Origin: Pseudomonas sp. G34
GTDB taxonomy: Bacteria > Pseudomonadota > Gammaproteobacteria > Pseudomonadales > Pseudomonadaceae
Direction of reading: 5' to 3'
Assembly (NCBI RefSeq): GCF_031119625.1
Contig: NZ_JAVHZV010000029.1
Span: 372,001-436,000 of the forward strand
Length of the DNA stretch: 64,000 bases
A program made the position numbers and the translations under genes. Position 1 is the stretch's first letter. Each line of letters begins with the position of its first letter. Positions 31,314 to 39,503 of the stretch are shown piece by piece. Below the pieces are notes generated by a model. That model ran no database searches. It saw only the letters and a program-made list of their open reading frames with translations, and was not told the origin of the DNA.

Positions 31314-33157
31314 CGCGCCCACTGCGTTCATTTCTCGTGCTCGGCAGCGCCCTGCTGCTTGGCCTCGCGAGCCTCGCCCAGGCCGCCCCGCAACATGCCC
31401 TGACGCTGTACGGCGAAGCGCCGAAATACCCGGCCAACTTCAAGCATTTCGATTACGTGAACCCCGATGCACCCAAGGGCGGCGTGCTGCGCCTGCCCGG
31501 CCTCAACGGTTTCGACAGCTTCAACCCGTTCATTCCCAAGGGCAACCCGGCCGACCGTATCGGGCTGATCTACGACACCCTCACCTACCACTCGCCGGAC
31601 GAACCCTTCACCGAATACGGCCTGCTCGCCGAAAAGGTCGAGAAAGGCGCCGATGACAGCTACGTGCGCTTCTATCTCAACCCCAAGGCGCGCTTTCACG
31701 ATGGCCAGCCGGTCACCGCCGAGGATGTGATCTTCACCTTCAACGTGCTGCTCGAACACGGCGACCCGATGTACCGGCACTACTACGCCGATGTCGCCGA
31801 GGTGGTCGCCGAAAACCCGCGCACCGTGCGCTTCAACTTCAAGCATGCCGGCAACCGCGAGCTGCCGCTGATTCTCGGCCAGCTGCAGGTGCTCCCCAAG
31901 CACTGGTGGCAAGGTCGCGACTTCTCCCGTGGCAGCCTGGAGCCGCCACTGGGCAGCGGCCCGTACCGCATCGCCGGGTTCTCGCCAAACAGCTCGATCC
32001 GCTTCGAGCGAGTAAAGGACTGGTGGGCCAAGGATCTGCCGGTGGCCCGCGGGATGTACAACTTCGACGAAATCCGCATCGAGTACTTCCGCGACATGGC
32101 GGTCGCCCTGGAAGCCTTCAAGGCCGGCCAGTTCGACGTCAACCTCGAGTACTCGGCCAAGGACTGGGCCACCGGCTACAACTCGCCGGCGCTGCGCGCC
32201 GGGCGCTTCGTCCAGGAAGCCTTCCCCAACCGCAATCCGGCCGGCATGCAGGGTTTCGTGTTCAACACCCGCAAGCCGATGTTCCAGGACCCGCGGGTGC
32301 GCGAGGCGATCGCCCAGCTGTTCGATTTCGAATGGGCCAACAAGCAGCTGTTCTACGGCGCCTACAAGCGCACCCACAGCTACTTCGAAAACTCGGAAAT
32401 GGCCGCCCGGGGCCTGCCCAGCCCGGCCGAGCTGAAGCTGCTCGAACCGCTGCGCGGGCAGATTCCCGACCGCGTATTCACCGAGGCCTTCGCGCCGCCG
32501 GTCAGCGACGGCAGCGGCATCATCCGCGACCAGGCGCGGCGCGCCTATCAACTGCTCACCGAGGCCGGCTACCGGATCGAGAACGACAAGATGGTCGATG
32601 CCAACGGCAACCAGCTGGCGTTCGAGTTCCTCAATACCCAGGCCAACCTGGAGCGGGTGATCCTGCCGTTCAAACGCAACCTGGCCGAGCTGGGCATCGA
32701 CCTGCAGATCCGCCGGGTCGACGTTTCCCAGTACATCAACCGCCTGCGTTCGCGGGATTTCGACATGACCTCGGCGATCTGGCCGCAATCGAGTTCGCCC
32801 GGCAACGAGCAACGCGAGTTCTGGCACTCCAGCAGCGCCGACAACCCGGGCAGCCGTAACCTCATTGGCCTGCGTGACCCGGCGATCGACAAGCTGGTCG
32901 AGGGGCTGATCCAGGCCGACTCCCGTGAGTCGCTGATCACCCACACCCGCGCCCTGGATCGTGTGCTGCTGTGGGGCAACTACGTGGTGCCCAACTACTA
33001 CGTGGACGCCTACCGCGTCGCCTACTGGAAGCGCTTCGGCCATCCGCAGAAATCGCCGCTCTACGACTACGGCCTGATGACCTGGTGGCAGGAAAAGCCG
33101 ATCGGCGAAGTGATCAGCAACGAGGACAAAACCACCCCAGAGCAGGAAGAACGCTAG
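31310..33157 (+). CDS. nppA2: ABC transporter solute-binding protein, NppA2-like
   Basis: A 615-aa paralogue of the upstream protein with the same FKHFDYVNPDAPKGG motif, a signal peptide ending LASLAQA and family 5 binding-protein segments such as EPPLGSGPYRI. Its ATG overlaps the preceding TGA (ATGA), so the two are coupled. The duplication gives the transporter two binding proteins that may differ in ligand range. The permease gene starts at the next base after the stop. Confidence 0.85.
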   Translation: MTRPLRSFLVLGSALLLGLASLAQAAPQHALTLYGEAPKYPANFKHFDYVNPDAPKGGVLRLPGLNGFDSFNPFIPKGNPADRIGLIYDTLTYHSPDEPFTEYGLLAEKVEKGADDSYVRFYLNPKARFHDGQPVTAEDVIFTFNVLLEHGDPMYRHYYADVAEVVAENPRTVRFNFKHAGNRELPLILGQLQVLPKHWWQGRDFSRGSLEPPLGSGPYRIAGFSPNSSIRFERVKDWWAKDLPVARGMYNFDEIRIEYFRDMAVALEAFKAGQFDVNLEYSAKDWATGYNSPALRAGRFVQEAFPNRNPAGMQGFVFNTRKPMFQDPRVREAIAQLFDFEWANKQLFYGAYKRTHSYFENSEMAARGLPSPAELKLLEPLRGQIPDRVFTEAFAPPVSDGSGIIRDQARRAYQLLTEAGYRIENDKMVDANGNQLAFEFLNTQANLERVILPFKRNLAELGIDLQIRRVDVSQYINRLRSRDFDMTSAIWPQSSSPGNEQREFWHSSSADNPGSRNLIGLRDPAIDKLVEGLIQADSRESLITHTRALDRVLLWGNYVVPNYYVDAYRVAYWKRFGHPQKSPLYDYGLMTWWQEKPIGEVISNEDKTTPEQEER

Positions 33158-34246
33158 ATGCTCGCCTATATCCTGCGCCGCCTGCTGCTGATCATCCCCA
33201 CCGTGTTCGGCATTCTGGTCATCAACTTCGCGATCATCCAGGCCGCGCCCGGCGGCCCGGTGGAACAGATGATCGCCAAGCTCGAGGGCTTCGACGCCGC
33301 CGCCGGTGGTGCCACCGGGCGCATCTCCGGCGGTGGCGGTGGCGAGGTGTCCACCGCCGGCTCCAACTACCGCGGCGCCCAGGGCCTGGATCCGGAACTG
33401 ATCGCCGAGATCGAGAAGATGTACGGCTTCGACAAATCGGCCCCCGAACGCTTCTGGATCATGATCAAGAATTACGCCCAGCTGGACTTCGGCGACAGCT
33501 TCTTTCGCGATGCCAAGGTCATCGACCTGATCATGGAAAAAATGCCGGTATCCATCTCCCTGGGACTGTGGAGCACCTTGATCATGTACCTGGTGTCCAT
33601 CCCCCTGGGTATCGCCAAGGCCACCCGGCACGGCAGCGCCTTCGACGTATGGACCAGCTCGGCGATCATCATCGGCTACGCCATTCCGGCCTTCCTGTTC
33701 GCCATCCTGCTGATCGTGCTGTTCGCCGGCGGCAGCTATTGGGACTGGTTCCCGCTGCGCGGCCTGACGTCCAGCAACTTCGAGCAGCTGAGCCTGGGCG
33801 GCAAGATCCTCGACTACTTCTGGCACCTGGCCTTGCCGGTGACCGCGCTGGTGATCGGCAACTTCGCCACCCTCACCCTGCTGACCAAGAACAGCTTTCT
33901 CGACGAGATCAACAAACAGTACGTGACCACCGCCCGGGCCAAGGGCCTGAGCAACGCCCGGGTGCTCTATGGCCACGTGTTCCGCAACGCCATGCTGCTG
34001 ATCATCGCCGGCTTTCCGGCCGCCTTCATCGGCATGTTCTTCACCGGCTCCTTGCTCATCGAGGTGATCTTCTCCCTCGACGGCCTGGGCCTGTTGAGCT
34101 TCGAGGCGGCGATCAACCGCGATTACCCGGTGGTCTTCGGCACCCTGTTCATCTTCACCTTGCTGGGGCTGGTCGTGAAACTGATCGGTGACATCACCTA
34201 TACCCTGGTCGATCCGCGCATCGACTTCGAAAGCAGGGAGGCCTGA
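33158..34246 (+). CDS. nppB: ABC transporter permease, NppB/YejB-like
   Basis: Inner-membrane permease of 362 aa, first of two. Six hydrophobic helices start with ILRRLLLIIPTVFGILVINF. A long periplasmic loop (about residues 45-90) is glycine-rich (GRISGGGGGEVS), as in YejB. The EAA loop that contacts the ATPase is present as QYVTTARAKGLSNARVLYG. It begins immediately after nppA2 and is 3 bp from nppC. Confidence 0.9.
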   Translation: MLAYILRRLLLIIPTVFGILVINFAIIQAAPGGPVEQMIAKLEGFDAAAGGATGRISGGGGGEVSTAGSNYRGAQGLDPELIAEIEKMYGFDKSAPERFWIMIKNYAQLDFGDSFFRDAKVIDLIMEKMPVSISLGLWSTLIMYLVSIPLGIAKATRHGSAFDVWTSSAIIIGYAIPAFLFAILLIVLFAGGSYWDWFPLRGLTSSNFEQLSLGGKILDYFWHLALPVTALVIGNFATLTLLTKNSFLDEINKQYVTTARAKGLSNARVLYGHVFRNAMLLIIAGFPAAFIGMFFTGSLLIEVIFSLDGLGLLSFEAAINRDYPVVFGTLFIFTLLGLVVKLIGDITYTLVDPRIDFESREA

Positions 34247-34249
34247 GCC

Positions 34250-35269
34250 ATGGCACTTTCCCCGCTCAACCAACGCCGTTTCGAACGCTTCAAGGCCCAC
34301 AAACGCGGCTGGTGGTCGCTGTGGATCTTTCTCGCGCTGTTCTTCGTGACCCTGGGCGCCGAGCTGATCGCCAACGACAAACCGCTGGTGGTCAGCTATG
34401 ACGGCGAGCTGTACTTCCCGGTGCTCAAGCGCTACCCGGAGACCACCTTTGGCGGTGAGTTCCCGTTGCAGGCCAACTACAAGAGCCCGTACATCCAGGA
34501 CCTGATCGAGCAGAAGGACGGCTGGATGGTCTGGCCGCCGATCCCCTTCAGCTATTCGAGCATCAACTACGACCTCAAGGTGCCCGCCCCCGCGCCGCCC
34601 TCGGCGGCCAACTGGCTGGGCACCGACGACCAGGGTCGCGACGTGCTGGCGCGGGTCATCTATGGCTTCCGCATTTCCGTGCTGTTCGCCCTGGCGCTGA
34701 CCCTGGCCAGCTCGGTGATCGGTGTTGCCGCTGGCGCCCTGCAGGGCTTCTACGGCGGCTGGGTGGACCTGGCCGGGCAACGTTTCCTGGAGATCTGGTC
34801 GGGTTTGCCGGTGCTCTACCTGCTGATCATTCTCGCCAGTTTCGTGCAGCCCAACTTCTGGTGGCTGCTGGGGCTGATGCTGCTGTTCTCCTGGATGAGC
34901 CTGGTCGATGTGGTGCGCGCCGAGTTCCTGCGGGGCCGCAACCTCGAATACGTGCGCGCGGCGCGGGCACTGGGCATGCGCAACGGCGCGATCATGTTCC
35001 GCCACATCCTGCCCAACGCCATGGTCTCGACCATGACCTTCCTGCCGTTCATCGTCACGGGCGCCATCGGCACCCTTACCGCCCTGGACTTCCTGGGCTT
35101 CGGCCTGCCGGCCGGTTCGCCGTCGCTCGGCGAGCTGGTCGCCCAGGGCAAGTCCAACCTGCAAGCGCCGTGGCTGGGTATCAGCGCCTTCGCCGTACTG
35201 GCCATCATGTTGAGCCTGCTGGTGTTTATCGGCGAGGCGGCTCGCGATGCGTTCGACCCGAGGAAATGA
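34250..35269 (+). CDS. nppC: ABC transporter permease, NppC/YejE-like
   Basis: Inner-membrane permease of 339 aa, second of the pair. The N-terminal KAHKRGWWSLWIF segment and a following periplasmic stretch of about 100 residues (YPETTFGGEFPLQANYK) are typical of YejE. The EAA loop is EYVRAARALGMRNGAIMF. Start ATG 34250 follows 3 bp after nppB with GGGAGG upstream. The next gene starts one base after the stop. Confidence 0.9.
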   Translation: MALSPLNQRRFERFKAHKRGWWSLWIFLALFFVTLGAELIANDKPLVVSYDGELYFPVLKRYPETTFGGEFPLQANYKSPYIQDLIEQKDGWMVWPPIPFSYSSINYDLKVPAPAPPSAANWLGTDDQGRDVLARVIYGFRISVLFALALTLASSVIGVAAGALQGFYGGWVDLAGQRFLEIWSGLPVLYLLIILASFVQPNFWWLLGLMLLFSWMSLVDVVRAEFLRGRNLEYVRAARALGMRNGAIMFRHILPNAMVSTMTFLPFIVTGAIGTLTALDFLGFGLPAGSPSLGELVAQGKSNLQAPWLGISAFAVLAIMLSLLVFIGEAARDAFDPRK

Positions 35270-35270
35270 C

Positions 35271-36890
35271 ATGAGCCACCCTGATAACCTCGTCGAAATC
35301 CGCGACCTCTCCGTCGCCTTCGTCAGTGGTGACAGCCACCGCCAGGTGGTCAACCACATCAGCTTCGACATCCGCCGCGGTGAAACCCTGGCCCTGGTCG
35401 GCGAAAGCGGCTCCGGCAAGTCGGTCACCGCCCACTCGATCCTGCGCCTGCTGCCCTACCCGCTCGCCCAGCATCCCAGCGGCACGATCAACTACGATGG
35501 CCAGGACCTGCTCAAACTGCCCGAACGCAAACTGCGTGGCATCCGTGGCAACCGCATCGCCATGGTCTTCCAGGAGCCGATGACCTCGCTGAACCCGCTG
35601 CACAACATCGAAAAACAGATCAACGAGGTGCTCGCCCTGCACAAGGGCCTGCGCGGCAAGGCCGCTACCCAGCGCACCCTGGAGCTGCTCGAACTGGTCG
35701 GCATCCCGGAGCCGCACAAGCGCCTCAAGGCCCTGCCCCACGAGCTGTCCGGCGGGCAACGCCAGCGGGTGATGATCGCCATGGCCCTGGCCAACGAGCC
35801 GGAGCTGCTGATCGCCGACGAGCCGACCACGGCGCTGGACGTGACGGTGCAATTGAAGATCCTCGAGCTGCTCAAGGATCTGCAGGCGCGCCTGGGCATG
35901 GCCATGTTGATCATCACCCATGACCTCAAGCTGGTACGCCGTATCGCGCAACGCGTGTGCGTGATGCAGAACGGCGAGCTGGTCGAGCAGGCGGACTGCG
36001 AGACCCTGTTCAACACCCCCCAGCACCCCTACACCTGCGAACTGCTGGCTGCCGAGCCGGACGGCGAGCCGGTCGCCAGCGAAGACGCCGATACCTTGCT
36101 GCAGGTCGAAGACTTGCGCGTCTGGTTCCCGATCAAGAAAGGCTTGCTGCGCCGCACGGTCGATCACGTCAAGGCCGTCGATGGCATCAACTTCAGCCTG
36201 CAGCGCGGCCAGACCCTGGGCATCGTCGGCGAAAGCGGCTCGGGGAAATCCACTCTGGGCCTGGCGATCCTGCGCCTGATCGGCAGCCAGGGTGGTATCC
36301 GCTTTGGCGAGCACCAGCTGGGCGCCATGTCGCAAGGTGAGGTACGCCCACTGCGCCGGGAAATGCAGGTGGTGTTCCAGGATCCGTTCGGCAGCCTCAG
36401 CCCGCGCATGACGGTGGGCATGATCGTCGGTGAAGGGCTGCGCATCCACGGTATCGGCAGCGCTGCCGAACAGGAGCAGGCGATCATCGCAGCCCTGCAG
36501 GAGGTCGGCCTCGACCCCGAGAGCCGTCACCGCTACCCCCACGAGTTCTCGGGTGGCCAGCGCCAACGCGTCGCCATCGCCCGCGCCCTGGTGCTCAAGC
36601 CGGCGCTGATCCTGCTCGACGAGCCGACCTCGGCCCTGGATCGTACCGTGCAGCGCCAGGTGGTCGACCTGCTGCGCTCGCTGCAGGTCAAATACAACCT
36701 CAGCTACCTGTTCATCAGCCATGACCTGGCGGTGGTTCGCGCCATCAGCCACCAGTTGATGGTGGTGAAACAAGGCAAGGTCGTCGAGCAAGGCGACGCC
36801 AAGGCACTCTTCCAGGCGCCCCAGCACCCCTATACCCAGCAGCTTCTGGAAGCGGCATTCCTGACCAGCGTGAAACCTGCAACGGCCTGA
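35271..36890 (+). CDS. nppD: ABC transporter ATPase with two NBDs, NppD/YejF-like
   Basis: A 539-aa cytoplasmic ATPase with two nucleotide-binding domains in one chain. NBD1: Walker A GESGSGKS near residue 44, signature LSGGQRQRV, Walker B LLIADEPTTALD. NBD2: Walker A GESGSGKST near 322, signature FSGGQRQRVAIARAL, Walker B LILLDEPTSALD. It completes the five-gene importer. ATG 35271 is used because it sits directly at the nppC stop and starts the conserved MSHPDNLVEI; the frame continues 8 codons further up. Confidence 0.93.
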   Translation: MSHPDNLVEIRDLSVAFVSGDSHRQVVNHISFDIRRGETLALVGESGSGKSVTAHSILRLLPYPLAQHPSGTINYDGQDLLKLPERKLRGIRGNRIAMVFQEPMTSLNPLHNIEKQINEVLALHKGLRGKAATQRTLELLELVGIPEPHKRLKALPHELSGGQRQRVMIAMALANEPELLIADEPTTALDVTVQLKILELLKDLQARLGMAMLIITHDLKLVRRIAQRVCVMQNGELVEQADCETLFNTPQHPYTCELLAAEPDGEPVASEDADTLLQVEDLRVWFPIKKGLLRRTVDHVKAVDGINFSLQRGQTLGIVGESGSGKSTLGLAILRLIGSQGGIRFGEHQLGAMSQGEVRPLRREMQVVFQDPFGSLSPRMTVGMIVGEGLRIHGIGSAAEQEQAIIAALQEVGLDPESRHRYPHEFSGGQRQRVAIARALVLKPALILLDEPTSALDRTVQRQVVDLLRSLQVKYNLSYLFISHDLAVVRAISHQLMVVKQGKVVEQGDAKALFQAPQHPYTQQLLEAAFLTSVKPATA

Positions 36891-36970
36891 AGCGGCGCCT
36901 TGAACCTGCGGCGCAAAGCCGGCGCAGGCTCGACACGCCGCAGGCTGAGCCCTACAAAACCTGCAGATGC

Positions 36971-36998
36971 ACAAAGGCCCCGAAATCGGGGCCTTTGT
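36971..36998. terminator. Bidirectional terminator between nppD and ppiD
   Basis: ACAAAGGCCCCGA...TCGGGGCCTTTGT forms a long GC-rich hairpin with short A/T flanks. It lies between the convergent nppD and ppiD stops. The rest of the 36,891-37,018 gap is GC-rich and holds no gene; fabI, which I expect at this spot in P. aeruginosa, is absent. Confidence 0.75.
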
Positions 36999-37018
36999 CA
37001 TTGCAGCGGATAGCAGCC

Positions 37019-38878
37019 TTAGAAGCGCTCGATATCCGCCTTGCTTTCCAGCAGCTTGCGGTAGGCGGCAAAGTCCTGCTGGCCACTGCGCGAGGCGAGG
37101 AAGCGGCGATACATGGCCTTCTCCTCATCGCTCAGTGCCTGCTCCGGCTCGCTGACGCCCTTCAGGCGGATCACCGTGAAGTCACCGTTGGCCAGCGCGA
37201 TACCGCTGAACTCGGACGCCTCACCCGTCGGCTTGGGCATCCGGAACAATGCCTGCAGCACGGCCGGATCGACACCGTCCTGGTTGCGGGTGGCTGCCTC
37301 GACGACCTGCCACTCGTCCCCCTCGGGCTTGGCCTTGCCGTCACGCAGCTCGGCTACCAATTGCTCACCTGCTGCCTTGGCCGCTTCACTGGCACGGGTC
37401 TTGGTCAGTTGAGCACGAATGCTCTCGCTGACCTGGTCAAGTTCCAGTTGTTGCGGCTTGCGGTGTTCCTTGACGCGAATCACCACCAGGGTATTCGGGT
37501 CGAGCTCGATGGCACCGCTGTTGCTGCCATCTTCCATCACTTCCTGGCTGAAGGCGGCCTGCAGAACCTGACGGTTGGCGGCGATGCCTTCACCACCCTG
37601 GCGGCCGAACGGCGCGCTGGTCTGCACTTTCAGGCCCAGTTCCTGAGCGGGCTGCACCAGGTCGGAGGATTCGAAAGCGGCATCTTCAAGCTGCTTGGTG
37701 GCCTCGACGAAACGCTGCTCGACGCGTTGCGTCTTGAGGTCGGTCTCGAGCTTTTCCTTCATGCTGGCAAACGACGGTACTTCAGGGGCCTGAACGCCCA
37801 GCAGCTTGATCAGGTGCCAGCCGAACTCGGTGCGTACCGGTGCCGACACTTCATCCTGCTTCAGCGCGTAGAGCGCGTCCTCGAAGGCTGGATCGTATAC
37901 ACCCTTGCCGGCGTAGCCCAGGTCACCGCCTTCGCTGGCAGAACCCGGATCCTGGGAGAACTCCTTGGCCAGGGTGGCGAAGTCTTCACCGCCCTGCAGG
38001 CGCTTCTGAATCTCGTCGATCTTGGCCTTGGCCTGCTCGTCGCTGACGCCACCGCCCACCTCGATCAGGATGTGCGCCGCCTGACGCTGTTCGGCCAGGT
38101 TGGCGATTTCCGACTCGTAGGCAGCTTTCAGCTCGTCGTCGCTGACGGAAATCTGCGAGAAGAATGCATCCTTCTTCAGCTCCACATACTCGATGACCAC
38201 CTGCTCCGGACTCATGAACTGAGCCTGCTGGGCGTCGTAATAGGCCTTCACGTCATCATCGCTGACCTTCACCGCAGCGGGGTCGGCCTTGATGGTGCGC
38301 GTGGCGAAATCACGGGTCTGCTTTTCCAGGCGGGCGAACGCGGCCACTTCTTCGTCGGTGACGAAACCGCTACCGGAGAGTCCGGCACGCAGTTGGCCGA
38401 TGAGCATTTCCTGCTCGAGCATTTGGCGGAACTGCATACGGGTGTAGCCGAGCTGACGAATCACCTGGTCGAAGCGATCGGCATTGAAGCGACCGTCCAC
38501 CTGGAATTCCGGCGTCTGCACGATCACCTGGTCGAGCGCAGCTTGAGAAAAGGCGAAGTCGGAGTCCTTGGCGCCCTGCAACAGCAGCGAGCGCTCGATC
38601 AGCCCCTTGAGGGAGGCATCGCGCAGCAGGCGCTCATCCAGCATGGACGGATCGAATTCCTTGCCCAGTTGCTGCAGCAACTGACGGCGCTGCATTTCCA
38701 CAGCCTGGTTGAGTTCGTTCAGGCTGATCTTCTCGCCATTCACCGCGGCTGCGTTCTGGCTGTTGCCAGTGCCGGTAATGATCGCATCAACGCCAGTCAG
38801 CGCCATGAGAACGACGATCAGGCCGATGATGGTTTTGGCAATCCAACCCTGTGAATTGTCCCTGATATTTTGCAGCAT
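37019..38878 (-). CDS. ppiD: Periplasmic folding chaperone PpiD (SurA/parvulin type)
   Basis: A 619-aa chaperone anchored by one N-terminal helix (TIIGLIVVLMALTGVDAI) and facing the periplasm near the Sec translocon. A SurA-N-like domain follows, then a parvulin domain (about 265-355) recognised by AAHILIEVGGGVSDEQA and GGDLGYAGKGVYDPAF, and a large C-terminal domain. The ATG is preceded by GGGGGAAG. It lies downstream of hupB in the order lon-hupB-ppiD that is common in proteobacteria. Confidence 0.95.
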   Translation of the reverse strand: MLQNIRDNSQGWIAKTIIGLIVVLMALTGVDAIITGTGNSQNAAAVNGEKISLNELNQAVEMQRRQLLQQLGKEFDPSMLDERLLRDASLKGLIERSLLLQGAKDSDFAFSQAALDQVIVQTPEFQVDGRFNADRFDQVIRQLGYTRMQFRQMLEQEMLIGQLRAGLSGSGFVTDEEVAAFARLEKQTRDFATRTIKADPAAVKVSDDDVKAYYDAQQAQFMSPEQVVIEYVELKKDAFFSQISVSDDELKAAYESEIANLAEQRQAAHILIEVGGGVSDEQAKAKIDEIQKRLQGGEDFATLAKEFSQDPGSASEGGDLGYAGKGVYDPAFEDALYALKQDEVSAPVRTEFGWHLIKLLGVQAPEVPSFASMKEKLETDLKTQRVEQRFVEATKQLEDAAFESSDLVQPAQELGLKVQTSAPFGRQGGEGIAANRQVLQAAFSQEVMEDGSNSGAIELDPNTLVVIRVKEHRKPQQLELDQVSESIRAQLTKTRASEAAKAAGEQLVAELRDGKAKPEGDEWQVVEAATRNQDGVDPAVLQALFRMPKPTGEASEFSGIALANGDFTVIRLKGVSEPEQALSDEEKAMYRRFLASRSGQQDFAAYRKLLESKADIERF

Positions 38879-38943
38879 GCTTCCCCCAGAACGGCCACGT
38901 ACTAAAAATGGCCGCGCAGCGTGGGTAAAATCCGGATAGAAGA

Positions 38944-38967
38944 AAGGCGCATCCTGGGATGCGCCTT
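38944..38967 (-). terminator. Terminator after hupB
   Basis: AAGGCGCATCC-TG-GGATGCGCCTT, an 11-bp perfect stem; on the minus strand it runs into TTTCTTCT. It stops hupB transcription before ppiD. The rest of the 38,968-39,095 gap shows no feature I can name. Confidence 0.75.
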
Positions 38968-39095
38968 CTCGTAACGTGCGAAGCGGATCGGGATCAAAAC
39001 TCTACAATCCCCGGCGTGACAGACCTCAAGGTCTTATTGCCGCCCCACAACCGAGCCGGGATTAGCCGACCCGGCGGGCAAAGGCCCGAAGACGC

Positions 39096-39368
39096 TTAGT
39101 TGACGGCGTCTTTCAGCGCTTTACCAGCTTTGAAACCTGGGATCTTGGCAGCAGCGATGCTGATCGGCTTGCCAGTCTGCGGGTTACGGCCAGTGCGAGC
39201 AGCGCGCTCTTTGACAGCGAAAGTACCGAAACCAACCAGTACAACGGAATCACCAGCCTTCAGAGCGCCAGTAACGGATTCAATCACTGCGTCCAGCGCA
39301 CGGCCAGCAACAGCTTTCGGGATATCAGCAGATGCGGCGATGGCATCGATCAGTTCCGACTTGTTCAC
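39096..39368 (-). CDS. hupB: DNA-binding protein HU-beta
   Basis: A 90-aa nucleoid protein that bends and compacts DNA. The whole HU fold is present, with MNKSELIDAIA at the start, VGFGTFAVKERAARTGRNP and the DNA-wrapping arm GRNPQTGKPISIAAAKIPGF. The start codon is GTG at 39368, preceded by AAGGGG. It sits directly downstream of lon and has its own strong promoter. Confidence 0.98.
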   Translation of the reverse strand: MNKSELIDAIAASADIPKAVAGRALDAVIESVTGALKAGDSVVLVGFGTFAVKERAARTGRNPQTGKPISIAAAKIPGFKAGKALKDAVN

Positions 39369-39460
39369 TCTAAGTCCCCTTAATTTCGGTTTAGGTTGTT
39401 TCTTGATTTTAATGGAAGCGAATCGGGTGCTGGATGGCCTACCGACACGGTAAGAGCCGC

Positions 39461-39490
39461 TTTATATCAAGGGCTCCAAAAATGTGTCAA
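39461..39490 (-). promoter_or_regulatory. Strong sigma-70 promoter of hupB
   Basis: On the minus strand TTGACA (39490-39485), 18 bases, TATAAA (39466-39461). The two hexamers match the consensus at 6/6 and 5/6. It lies in the 135-bp gap between lon and hupB, about 95 bp from the GTG start. Confidence 0.8.
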
Positions 39491-39503
39491 GGAAGGCATC
39501 CGG

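Noticed and set aside
31328..35428. Very long antisense open frame (over 1300 codons) opposite the npp genes
   Set aside because: It is the shadow of GC-rich coding DNA; both permeases and binding proteins on the plus strand are well supported.
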